Part shown: positions 23,301-33,300 of the stretch, piece after piece
Layout: each line of letters opens with the position of its first letter
Numbering within the stretch: position 1 is the first letter of the stretch
Source: Galaxea fascicularis
Taxonomy: Eukaryota > Cnidaria > Anthozoa > Scleractinia > Euphylliidae
Direction of reading: 5' to 3'
Assembly (NCBI GenBank): GCA_948470475.1
Contig: OX419343.1
Coordinates: forward strand, 25,175,302-25,239,301
Length of the DNA stretch: 64,000 nt
The notes under the pieces: model-generated
Told to the model about the DNA's origin: nothing
The model's database searches: none
What the model saw: only the letters and a program-made list of their open reading frames with translations
Translations under genes and position numbers: made by a program

Positions 23301-26300
23301 CCCCCATAAACCAGGCAAGATAAGAGTAGTCTTCGATTGCTCAGCAAAGTTCAAGGGATTGTCACTCAACAGCATGTTGCATAAAGGTCCAGACCTGACC
23401 AATTCACTTGTTGGAGTGCTGACAAGGTTCCGTGAGGACAGAGTAGCAGTCATGGCAGACATAGAAGCCATGTTTTATCAGGTACGAGTTCCGGACCACG
23501 ACAGTTCCTTCCTGCGCTTCCTCTGGTGGGAGGATGGTAATTTGGCGCGAGACGCACAAGAATACCAGATGCTTGTTCATTTGTTTGGAGCCATATCGTC
23601 ACCGGCTTGCGCTAATTTCGCACTTCGAAGGACTGCAGAGGACAACAGGGGTTGCTTTCCTCCCGAAGTGATAAATACCGTAAAGAGAAACTTCTACGTG
23701 GACGACTGCCTCAAGTCCCTACCCTCAGAAACTGCTGCGATCGCCCATGTCACCAACTTGCAAGCTCTACTCTTACGAGGTGGCTTTAAGCTCACGAAAT
23801 GGGTCAGCAATAGTCGGAAGGTTCTCCAATCCATTCCTGAGTCAGAACGTTCCACTCAGTTCAAAAGGCTCGACCTCCACAAAGACGAGTTACCCGCTCA
23901 ACGAGCACTTGGCATTCGATGGTGTGTCGAATCAGACACCTTTTCCTTCGACACTTGTATTAAACCCCGGCCACCTACACGCAGAGGCATTTTGTCTGTC
24001 GTCAGCAGCGTCTTTGACCCTCTGGGCTTTGTCTCGCCTTTCGTTCTGGTAGCAAAACAAGTTCTTCAAGATCTTTGCCGCATAAAGCTAGGATGGGACG
24101 ACGAAGTTCCCCCTGAGTACAGTACAAGTTGGGAGAAGTGGCTTAACGATCTTCCGAAGCTTTCATCGTTTTCTATTGATCGCTCTGTGATACCGGAAGG
24201 CTTTGGTCCTGTAGTTTCCAGTCAGCTTCATCATTTCTCTGACGCGTCAGAAGTTGCGTACGGCTCAGTCTCCTACCTGCGTTTGGTCAACGAAGAGGGC
24301 AGAGTACACTGTGCGTTCCTATTTGCTAAGTCCCGTCTAGCGCCTCTGAAGTCTGTCTCTATCCCTCGTTTGGAGTTATCTGCTGCAACCTTATCTGTCC
24401 GTCAAGACAGGATGCTCAAGAGAGAGTTTGAAATGCCACTCAGCAACCCTTCTGTTTTTTGGACCGACAGCATGTCTGTACTGCGCTACGTGAAAAACGA
24501 GAACAGGCGCTTCCACACCTTTGTCGCTAATCGCATCGCAATGATACGGGACAGCTCTAGTCCAGACCAATGGTACCATGTGGAGGGAACCTTGAATCCA
24601 GGCGACCATACTTCTAGAGGATTAACAGCTGAAGCATTCCTTAACTGCAAGAGGTGGTTACTGGGGCCGGAGTTCTTGTGGGTATCTGACCGTCAGTGGC
24701 GAAAGGAATTCGATACCCCACTTGTTATCCAGAACGACGACCCGGAAGTAAAACCTGATCCGGTAGTGAAGTCCCAGACGACGTGTTTGGCAGCATCGGT
24801 TGTCTTGTCCAGTTCGGCTCTAACAGGCCGTTTCCAGAAGTTCTCTAGCTGGCATCGGTTGAAGAAGTCGATCGCGTGGATCTTACGTTATCGACACAAC
24901 CTCCTTGTGGCCGCTAAGGACCGGAAGGGAATCGTTCAGCTGACATCTTCCGGCAGAAATCCATCATTAATTACCTTAGAAGAGATGAAGAATGCCGAGA
25001 AAGCCATACTGAAAAATGTCCAGCTGACAGCTTATCCAGTGGAGTTCAGTGAGCTGAGTAATCTGAGAAGCAGCAAAGGCGTTAAGAGAAGCAGTCCTCT
25101 CTTTAGACTGGACCCAGTTCTGAAAGACGGGTTGTTGTGCGTTGGTGGAAGATTGGCTCGTGCCTGTATCTCGCCTGAAGCTAAGCACCAGATTATTTTG
25201 CCGAAGAGCAGCCATATCTCAAATCTTATCGTTGATCATTATCACAAGCTTTCAGGTCATTCAGGGAGACAACATGTGTTGAGCATGATACGTCAGAAAT
25301 ATTGGATCATCAAAGCAAACTCCACAGTCAGAAGAGTCCTGTCGGGTTGTTACAGTTGCCGAAGGCGCGAAGCACCGTTTTGTGAGCAGAAAATGGCCGA
25401 CTTACCGGAAGACCGTTTGGTTCCGGACAAACCTGCCTTCACAGCTGTTGGTGTGGATTGTTTCGGTCCTTTTCAAGTGCGCCGTTGTAGAAGTCTTGTC
25501 AAGAGATATGGCGTCATCTTTACATGCCTAACCGTTCGTGCAGTTCATATCGAAGTAGCGCATAGCCTAGATACCGACTCCTTTCTTCTCGCGCTGCGAA
25601 GGTTTATTGCTAGACGAGGCCAAGTAGAAGAGATACGCTCGGACAACGGAACTAACTTCACAAGTGGAGAACGCGAACTACGCGAGTCAATTCAAGCCTG
25701 GAATCACGACAAGATTAACGAAGCAATGTTGCAGAAAAACATCAAATGGAGCTTTAACCCCCCTTATGGTTCACATCACGGTGGTGTTTGGGAGCGGTGC
25801 ATACGCTCAGTTCGACGAATTTTACGCGCTCTTCTCCAGGAACAAACTACAGATGACGAAGGTCTTAGTACTCTTATGTGTGAGGTAGAGAGCATCTTAA
25901 ACAGTCGCCCCTTAACCGTGGTCTCTGACGACCCCAGGGATTCGCAGCCTCTAACGCCGAATCATCTCCTGTTGCTGAAATCCGATTCTCTCATGCCGCC
26001 AGGTGTTTTCCGAAAGGATGACCTATTTTCTCGACGCAGATGGCGTCAAATCCAATATCTAGCTGATATTTTTTGGAAGAGATGGTCTCGTGAGTACCTC
26101 CCTTTGCTACAGAGCCGCCAGAAGTGGCTACATCCCCGCAGAAATCTTGCAGTTGGAGATATTGTGCTAGTTGCTGCTGAGAACACCAATCGGAATTACT
26201 GGCCTCTTGGAAAGATTCAACAAGTTTTTCCAGACAAGAAAGGTTTTGTCCGTAAAGTCAGAGTGAAAGTGAAGTCTACCGTACTCGAGCGCCCTGTCGA

Positions 26301-26352
26301 CAAGCTTGTTTTGCTGGTTAAGAAAGAGGAATCAAAGTACAGCGAGCCCTGA
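20323..26352 (+). CDS. BEL/Pao gag-pol polyprotein
   Basis: A single frame of 2009 aa from the first ATG after the LTR. Domains in order: a coiled-coil, charged gag N-terminus (to about residue 320); a DUF1759-type gag region (from about 326, core PIFDGNPVDYRSF); cysteine/histidine knuckles (about 571-650, CLFCQRNHALEDC and CFGCLSDKH); a retropepsin-type protease (FLDNGSS, Asp at about 712); reverse transcriptase with YVDD at about 1125; RNase H-like (FSDAS, FWTDS); an H2C2 integrase zinc finger; an integrase core with D1712, D1774 and E1824; and a DUF5641-type C-terminus (GDIVLV). All key residues are present and there is no stop or frameshift. Together these would copy the element's RNA and insert it. 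The frame also stays open upstream into the LTR, but only via a TTG at 20266, so the ATG at 20323 is preferred. Confidence 0.95.
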   Translation: MDAPLLNATVPGPQRKSTRTRRPNVTLDLEGVHLERLRGKKDARSGFASYVSARVREITDLLSDERNLQAVKEKLVHAIKAFDNFKNAHYDYWREVKDEKGAAECHEYLSKHIDDFSAFRQQVSNWIAVAEDNLLSVAPQVVASINPEDSVSNVGLQARSSTSKHSKQSSRTSCRGSRAASIEAARAKEAARLAELEAEKVMLDKRQALEERKFRLSQEEARLNLEAEMVKSAGKGQALAALVTPSSQPLQRPYKLEFEGSCENAPQVTGNIANEADNEADNKDDQPNSRDDFQREAMVLQRQQTVLQVQQNRIVELLAVNQNKNKLPQPRVPIFDGNPVDYRSFVRAFESLIESRTQSSTERLYYLEQYTAGDVKELIRSCHHLPPDEGYEEARRLLKRKFGDEYRIASAYESKALGWPPIKPEDGPALSKFAIFLSSCRNALASSQYASKFDQPGNIQKLIFKLPFSMRERWRRCVDDIMEWQLRPVKFSDLVAFVDQEARIATNPVFGDILDKGQSSSDFRSRRAPQGSHGFKPSKPKTSTFVTQVQSSQRVCGEHNPCVDAAAANVQPSLCLFCQRNHALEDCHLLRWKPYQERIKFLASKRLCFGCLSDKHVARLCPERKACKIPNCTRKHPTVLHTSINREKSSVDVGVGTENSTEAPVLNGMVNTDKCPNGPNQEARRRTALAVIPVKVRSKDNNKSVITYAFLDNGSSATFCTESLMKQLGVDGAKVKISLSTLEKKNSPVDSYLIRDLVVSDLDENDFVYLPTLYTRPEIPVSVEDIPTQEDVDRWPYLHDVFIPHVDAEIGLLIASDVPEALDPVEMRHSRDGGPYASRTRIGWAVNGPLGRCRKASQTSGFFVKVDPQLQFMVENFYNRDFGDISADDATEMSQDERRFMQNAEKIQLKFGHYEIPLPFKSPEALVPNNKSQALTRVGWLKRRLEKDSKLCDDYRAFMSDLMANGYARKVPPDQASPAEGKVWYIPHHGVYHPHKPGKIRVVFDCSAKFKGLSLNSMLHKGPDLTNSLVGVLTRFREDRVAVMADIEAMFYQVRVPDHDSSFLRFLWWEDGNLARDAQEYQMLVHLFGAISSPACANFALRRTAEDNRGCFPPEVINTVKRNFYVDDCLKSLPSETAAIAHVTNLQALLLRGGFKLTKWVSNSRKVLQSIPESERSTQFKRLDLHKDELPAQRALGIRWCVESDTFSFDTCIKPRPPTRRGILSVVSSVFDPLGFVSPFVLVAKQVLQDLCRIKLGWDDEVPPEYSTSWEKWLNDLPKLSSFSIDRSVIPEGFGPVVSSQLHHFSDASEVAYGSVSYLRLVNEEGRVHCAFLFAKSRLAPLKSVSIPRLELSAATLSVRQDRMLKREFEMPLSNPSVFWTDSMSVLRYVKNENRRFHTFVANRIAMIRDSSSPDQWYHVEGTLNPGDHTSRGLTAEAFLNCKRWLLGPEFLWVSDRQWRKEFDTPLVIQNDDPEVKPDPVVKSQTTCLAASVVLSSSALTGRFQKFSSWHRLKKSIAWILRYRHNLLVAAKDRKGIVQLTSSGRNPSLITLEEMKNAEKAILKNVQLTAYPVEFSELSNLRSSKGVKRSSPLFRLDPVLKDGLLCVGGRLARACISPEAKHQIILPKSSHISNLIVDHYHKLSGHSGRQHVLSMIRQKYWIIKANSTVRRVLSGCYSCRRREAPFCEQKMADLPEDRLVPDKPAFTAVGVDCFGPFQVRRCRSLVKRYGVIFTCLTVRAVHIEVAHSLDTDSFLLALRRFIARRGQVEEIRSDNGTNFTSGERELRESIQAWNHDKINEAMLQKNIKWSFNPPYGSHHGGVWERCIRSVRRILRALLQEQTTDDEGLSTLMCEVESILNSRPLTVVSDDPRDSQPLTPNHLLLLKSDSLMPPGVFRKDDLFSRRRWRQIQYLADIFWKRWSREYLPLLQSRQKWLHPRRNLAVGDIVLVAAENTNRNYWPLGKIQQVFPDKKGFVRKVRVKVKSTVLERPVDKLVLLVKKEESKYSEP

Positions 26353-26587
26353 GAACTTTTCTCAAACATTTCTATGGACAGTAGTTAGATAACACACTGA
26401 CATTGTCTTTGAAGCAATTCCAGTGACGTTTTCCTAAGAGATTTTTTGTAGATTTTGTCTTTCGCTGGTAACAATTGCTAAGTTAAGTGCCCCTTAATAT
26501 AGATAAGTAGGTTAACTAATTTGCGCCTAGATCTTAGCAGCGTTGTTGTAAGTGCTTCGTTGTACTTCGCACTTAGGGGCCGGAATA

Positions 26588-27082
26588 TGTAAGATCCCTG
26601 GGCGCTAGTTTGTTATTTTTATTTTTTGTAGCCTGCTCGTTAGTGTTTTATTGTTTGTGTGTCACACCTTCGTTCCGAGTTGTTTTTGCAGGTCATCGCA
26701 ATTTACACCTTTATTTTAGTCTCGTCGTGTTGTGCATGTAATTACAGTGTTTGCCATATATAAGCCTTAGTTTTCTTGTTTTTTGGGGGCATAGCAGTTT
26801 TTCCTTTGCAGTGGACGCGCTACGCGCGAGTTTATATTTTGGTTTCCCGTAGCACGTGTAGTGAAATTCTCGCCTAAGGCAGTTTATTCCGCAGTTTTAG
26901 TAGCCGTAACAATGTAAGTATAGTCTTTATCGTCGTTTCTTGTTAGCTGTATTTCGTTTGCAGTCGGTGCAATTCTTTTTATTCATGTTGTAACTTTTAG
27001 TTCGTTTATCTTTTAGTTTCAACCTACGGTCTACGGTTTATTGTCAGTATCGTCGAGTTGAGAAGGTTTATCGGCAGTTATA
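26588..27082 (+). repeat. 3' LTR of the BEL/Pao element
   Basis: The same 495 bp as the 5' LTR, followed by the second copy of the GTTGC target duplication at 27083-27087. The sequence between the gag-pol stop and this LTR (26353-26587) is non-coding and ends in a purine-rich tract. Confidence 0.95.
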
Positions 27083-27346
27083 GTTGCAATAAGTTCTTAT
27101 TCTGAAATTTCAGCTGAAGCTATCTCCATATTTTATAGAAACTCTTCTCACGTAATACTATGCCATGACCGAATAAAATCTCGAAAAACTATTAGCAAAA
27201 AGGCATCAAGAAAAACGGAGTAGTATCGTAAAACCGATACTGAATTGATATATTACCGGTTAAGGGAGTTTTCTCTCAACCGTTGTTTAGGACACTTGCC
27301 TAGACAAGTGTAAATTTAAAGCTGTCCCGCTTTAGTAAAGTCCTGT

Positions 27347-30300
27347 TTATTCTGGGTCACTTGATGGATTCTGTGGCTGAAAGGTTATGCCATTCGCTAC
27401 TGGGCCCTGAAGGTTGAAACTAACAACAAAGTACACCAAAGCACCGGGTGTAAAGTCCCTCTCCACTTTGCCAATGTCTGCGTTCTTGCCAACATACAGC
27501 TCCAGATTTCCTTGTACCAATTCGATGAAGAGATGTGACTTCGCACGACCTGATGATTGCTTCCTTCTGATTCTTCCTTTACACTCCAGTAGCTTCTTTC
27601 TGACATCAACCTGCCAAAATCTGCCGACATTATCAGGAGAGTAGTCGGTTTCCCCGCGGAACAAGGTATGGCGACTGATAAGACGAGACATGCCTTGTCC
27701 TTCCTTTCCCACAAAGTGTGTGGCGGAGAAAATGCGTAGGTGATTTTTAGATTTCTCTCTGCACTTCTCCAGGGCTTGAGTATACTTTGGCGTATATTCC
27801 AGCGAATTTCCGTCAAGAATTTGCAGGAAACAAATGGCCATCTGGTAAAAGTCTGGAAGACAATCGTGACTTGAGGACACCAGCCACTTCTCACATACAT
27901 GCAGACCTTGCTCAAGAGTGTAACATCGTGGTCCAGTCAGAAGCATGCAGACTTTCATCAGATGTTGAGCTAAGCGGTACTCGTTTTCTTTCAAGACAAG
28001 CTCTTCGAGCAGTTTCAGCAAATATTCAAGATTTTCCTTTTTTAGGCTGTCGATTGACTCACCAGAACTCAGAATAAAATGAGCTTGAAGTCGTTTAAGT
28101 TCCAACTGTGAAGATTCACGGAAATGCTTGGTTGTACAAATTGCTCTGCAGGCTTGAACTATGTCTTCGTCGGCTTTTCGTCTTCCCAGAGGGGCGTATC
28201 GTCTTCGGAACATCCTCATCAAGGACATCCTCAAATGGTTACACAACCGCTTTGTCTCTGCAGGATCGGTGAGGTGAGCTACGCTTTGCACAATGCCATC
28301 ACAAATGTCAAGCAAATGGAAAGAGTCACTTATACAAGTCCGAAAGAAGGGGGGTGACATGTTTGTCACAAATGCCAAGGTCTCCTCTGTGTCACCATTG
28401 CAGACGTTGTTCATGATCCATTTAATGCATTCCAGCCAAACTTCTACTTCCCCAATCAGAGGATGAGGGTAAGTTGGTGGAAAATTCCGCGCTTCTCGAT
28501 GAGCTTCAAGGACTTTGCTGGCCATTTCTTCCAGACCCTCCAAATCTGCGACTTCACCCGAATTAATCATGTACTTCATTTCGAAGTAGAGAACGACACC
28601 TTTGGTATGGCACACGTTTTTGTAACCAGCTTTTGTTGTAGAGCCATGAACTTGCAGCGCACGCTGTATTAGCTCCTTTGCTTTCGGAAATGAAGGTGGT
28701 TCTTTCCTGGCACAAAATCGTGCTGCATTTGCATACATCACGGAATCATTTAGTTTCTCAGCTGCCATACAGAAAATTTCTTCTGCTCGATCTGAATCAA
28801 TGTCTTTTAGCTCTTCAAACAGAATAGAGAACTTCATCTTCTCCGTTTTACCCTTCTTGTTGAAGACAAAGAGTTCAAAGATGAGAGGCAGCAGCGTTTC
28901 CTGTTGATAGATTGGAAAGTGAAGAAATTTTTCCACGATTCCAAACAAGTCGCGTTTTTGCAGTTGATACACCCTCTTCAGTATCAGTTCTGCAACTAGT
29001 GGGTGTTGAAATGTGTAGCTCTCCGGTGGATTTTCCTTTCCCAAACGACTTGGTTTTGCAGGTATCATTAAGTTCATCAAGAACTCTGAAAACAGCTGCT
29101 TGACATCGCTGTACGTGGCCCTTTTTGCCTCTGAAGTGCGAATGTACTGTTTGAAAGTTTCGTATAGAAGTAGTGCTGGTGTGGGAAGATTAGCGTACTT
29201 CTGTAAAAACGCGACAACAACGGCAATTTCCTGTTGAATTCCACCAAGTTCATTGAATGTGTCCTCAATGATCTTCTCGAGTTTAGGGCGAAATTCTTGC
29301 ATCATGGCAAGGAGAGGGAAATGGAATACACGACAGAGGCCAGAGATTACGCTCTTTTTGGCCAGTGACTCCTCGATCAAGTCAATGTACTCTTTGTACT
29401 TCGATTTGAATTCACGAAGATCAGTGACTGATTCCTCTAACTTAACATTGACGTGAAAAACTTTGTGAACAAGGGAAGATTCAACAGTTCCCTTCGAGGA
29501 GGCTTTTGATCCTCGCAAACAACGTAATAATAGCGCTCGTTTTCCTTTGTTCTGGAGTATGCGCGAAAGCTTGTTTGATAGGCCTTCTATGGCGCCGGAT
29601 TGTTTGCCATCAATCAAAATTAACGGCGCCGTGTTGCAGATTTCTTCAAGTGTCGCTATTCTCTCTGCTAGTTCGTTTGGAAATGTTTTGTCATCCTCGG
29701 AGTAGCGATAGGAGCTTATGTCGATCAAAGCACAGGGGTAGGCTTTGTGAAGACCCCAGAGTACTCTACGGGCAATGGTAGTGCCACCAGAACCTGGTGA
29801 ATGCCTTATTTCGACAATCAGGGGCTTTGCTAGACCTTGGTCAAGAAGACGCTGAATGTGAATTTCGATATCTCTCTCAATCTCTCTTCTAGCGTCATGA
29901 TTGTCGAAGAGACTTGCAAAAGAAATTTGATTTCCCGACAGGAAAGACTTTCTCTGTTGTTCCAGGAACCTTTCTTGCTGTTCCTCTGTCTTGTTAGGGT
30001 CATCAGGATCTTCTGGCAAATCTTGGCATCCCGTGTACAGAATCTCCAGGTGTTCCTTCATGTAAAGGTATTGTCTCGCACTGAGGTCTACCATAAGACC
30101 AGCTTGGGAAGTAGGCATCCGCAGCTTCTTATCTGCTGATGTGACTAGCAAGTCCTTGAAGCCCAAATTGAGGATCTTTGAAGACAAACCGAAACCTTGA
30201 ACATTAAATTCCTCAGAAATGTCACTTGGCCAATTCTTGTTATCAACAGATACAAACTTCATGTTCAGATTATTAAAGTTCTCAGTCAGACGGCTTAATG

Positions 30301-33300
30301 CGACTTGCAGATAGGGTATACTCGTGGACGTGAAGGGAAGAATAAGACAAATTACTGGTTTCAGCTGGTCAAACGTATCTGGATCAGAGCAACATCGAAA
30401 CAAACTGTTGATTCCCTTGACCGCGGAATCCTTCCACTGTGAAAACTCTCTAGGACCACCATCACTGTCACCAGACCTTCCATTGACAAATACCCACTGA
30501 GTTTTATTTGGATCGATCTGACGTAACAAACTCTTCATGGTACGCTGATTCAATTCTGTTGGTGTGAACATGCTTACTAGGCTACTTTGCCCTTCTTTTG
30601 ATGTAAATTCTTTATAAAATCCTTCTTCCTCCGACTTAGGATCGAAATCTAAGATCATCTTCCAGGCAACACCTCTTAACATGGAATAGCAATCAAGATC
30701 GTCTTGGGATACAGCATCCGTGACGAGGATGTACTGATTTTTCTGGGTATCAAAACCACCAATAGCGTCCCGAAACGTCAGCCATTCATCCCACTGAGGG
30801 CCAGCACGGTCTTCTGGATTATTAGAGGAATTCGAAGCCCCACTTGCCTGATTTGCAATCAGGACATCCAGTTTTCTCTCTATGGAATCTAGTTGATTTT
30901 TGTATTTGTCTTGTTCTGCTAAAAAAATATGCTTGTAGCACTCCGCCGTTATGTAGACTTCATCTAGAAAAGATCAGAGAGTAACAGAACGAACTTGGAC
31001 ATAGAGCAGCAATGACAAACTTTATAACAAATCCTTGCTTCATGTTGTCACAACATATATGGTATAAACCTCTTACTAACCGAGTTCGACGTCCGTACTG
31101 TACGTTAGGCGGCCTTCACAAGCGGCCTTCACACGATAAACAAATGTTGGCCAACTCGTATTGGCAAACTCAAGTTGGTACTCGTGGACGACGTAACAAC
31201 ATGTTGACCAGCTGCTGGTGGCAAATAGAACTTGCGCCTTTTTGTACGTGCTGGCAAACTCGCATATGACGTGTGAACGTGTGTTGTTCACTTTCAACCA
31301 ATCAAAATTGGCGCCCTCTTCACGTGATTTGTAAGACACTTCACAAAATGAACAAAATAGTGCTACCGTCCGACCGTGAAAGGACCAGGATTTTTCAGTT
31401 TATTTATTTCATTTCCAAAAGCTCATTAAAGCAAATTCATCCATCCGCAAAAAATGTTTAAATACGGCCATTGGATCCTTCGCGCGGAGCTCTTGGACGA
31501 ACGTACTGTACGCGCCAAGGTAGGGATTCTACCGTTTATTCCATTTCTTTCTATTTTCCATCGTTTTCTGTCTTTCTCCGGTAGAGAATATGAAACAGTA
31601 AGATGACGCCACAACTCTCAGTGTGTGTCATTGCACTACGGACTAGGGCTATGTTGTTACGAAGTGTGTTTGACGTGTGAACGCACGAGTTGGCCAACTG
31701 TTTGGCGTTCGCCAATACAAGTTGGCCAATAATTGTTGGTCGTGTGAAGACCGCTTTACGGTAGGCATAGACAGAAAGATTCTGCTCGGCAGCTTTTGAG
31801 CAACTTTTTCGGTTTTCCGAGCAACTTTTACCAAAATGACAATTTTTGATATATTTTGCCATTTCAAATCAAACACCGAACGAAAAATCTTGCAAAAAGC
31901 ACGATTTTCGCTTTGTTTTTGGGTGTTCTGTGGCGTATCGTCCATATATGGCTGTCTTGTTGGGTATCCTGTGTTAATAATTCAAATATAGAACAGCTTC
32001 CTGTATTGCTGAAAGCAAAATGGTGGAAGCCGTGCAAGAAAGCGAAGACCCTATTCAAATTGCTGGAGAAAATGGGGCAGAGATGACGGAACCTGAAAGG
32101 GCTTCCATTTCGAGAGAACGTAAAGTTGCTAGAACATCGGGCAAGTACAAGGCAAGTAGGATTTCAAACTTCGGTTCAAGACCGAATCAAGGAATATCCA
32201 GATCGTAACTTCGCTTGTGTCAAAGGGCAGCTACGATGCGATGCATGTCATGTTAAGACATCTGTAGTTCAGCCAATGGAAATGGATGTATTTTTTGACT
32301 CACTATGTTGCTAAGCCAACAAAATGGCGGCCTAGTGAGTCTCTTTTTAATACAACCATATTGATTCAGTATAATTATGCCATATGGTGTTTAGAATAAT
32401 TGCTTGATCTTTTGAAGCTGTTGAGTTTAGAAACTTGATTCTTTGTCATTTTTCAATAAATCAGGCAACAAGAGTGTGAATAACTATTTTTTTCTGAGCA
32501 ATTAACTTTTTATATTCTGGGAGAAATTTTTTCAAATCTGAGCAACTTTTGAGAGTATTTTTGCGCAACTTTTAAAGAATGTTTGAGCAGAATCTGTCTA
32601 TGCCTACTTTACGGACCGACTTTTTTTCCCTTCACTTATCAACGGGAAAAAACACGAGGATCCGTAACTTACAGTACGGACCGAGAAAACCACGTTAGTA
32701 AGATGTTTATTATATCTCTGAGGTTAATCGGGCACGCGGGAAAGTTAACTTTGAAATTTAGCGGGTCGTACATTAGAATACAGCCGCAAAATTGACCAAC
32801 CACAGTGCGCTTACTAATTGAGAGACATAATAAGAATCCGTTTACACCAGTTTATTTCAGGTTCTTGTGTATATAGTTCAGTAACCGTTAAGGCGATACT
32901 GGGTAATAATTCAGTGAAAGGAATGTGGGGAGGGTCACAGGTTTTCTCGTTGACTTGCGTACAGGTTTGTGATCATTAGGGACCTTTAGATTTGAGTACG
33001 AGTACGAGATCGAGTACGAGTACGACTTTTCAAATCTTGTTCGCGTGCTTTGGATGATCGCTAGTGACATCAATCTTGTTTCTACAATCTCCTGAACTGC
33101 TGGTAAACAACAAGGAAGAGTGAGGGTTCAGGGGAAGTGACTTATTTGAAATAAGGAATTCGTGCTCGTACTCAAACTTAAAGGTCCCTATTATCCTCTG
33201 AACGGAGCGCGAGGGTCACTATACCCTTATGAGGGTAGCATTAAAAATTTCCCCGTCTAAAGCACCCTCTCGCCCTTCAATAAAAAGGTACTTTCCTTAT

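Larger units (their letters stand above)
19796..27082 (+). mobile_element. BEL/Pao LTR retrotransposon, apparently intact
   Basis: A 7287-bp element with 495-bp LTRs at 19796-20290 and 26588-27082 that are identical by eye, flanked by the 5-bp duplication GTTGC (19791-19795 and 27083-27087). It carries one uninterrupted gag-pol frame and no env-like frame. A purine-rich stretch just before the 3' LTR (about 26575-26587, aggggccgga) is the likely polypurine tract. A primer-binding site complementary to a tRNA 3' end is not obvious right after the 5' LTR. It lies between two minus-strand HEPN-SAMD9-like paralogues, in the opposite orientation, ending 265 bp from the stop codon of the second one. 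Identical LTRs and an open frame point to a recent insertion. Confidence 0.95.
31063..32720. repeat. Interrupted palindromic repeat hosting two nested transposons
   Basis: The ends (31063-31110 with 'accgagttcgacgtccgtactgta', and 32607-32720 with 'cagtacggaccgagaaaac' followed by 'gaggttaatcgggcacgcggg' further on) match the uninterrupted copy at about 62400-62620. The middle has been split by two later insertions, listed separately. This gives a relative order: host repeat oldest, then the TTA-flanked element, then the hAT-type element. Confidence 0.65.
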
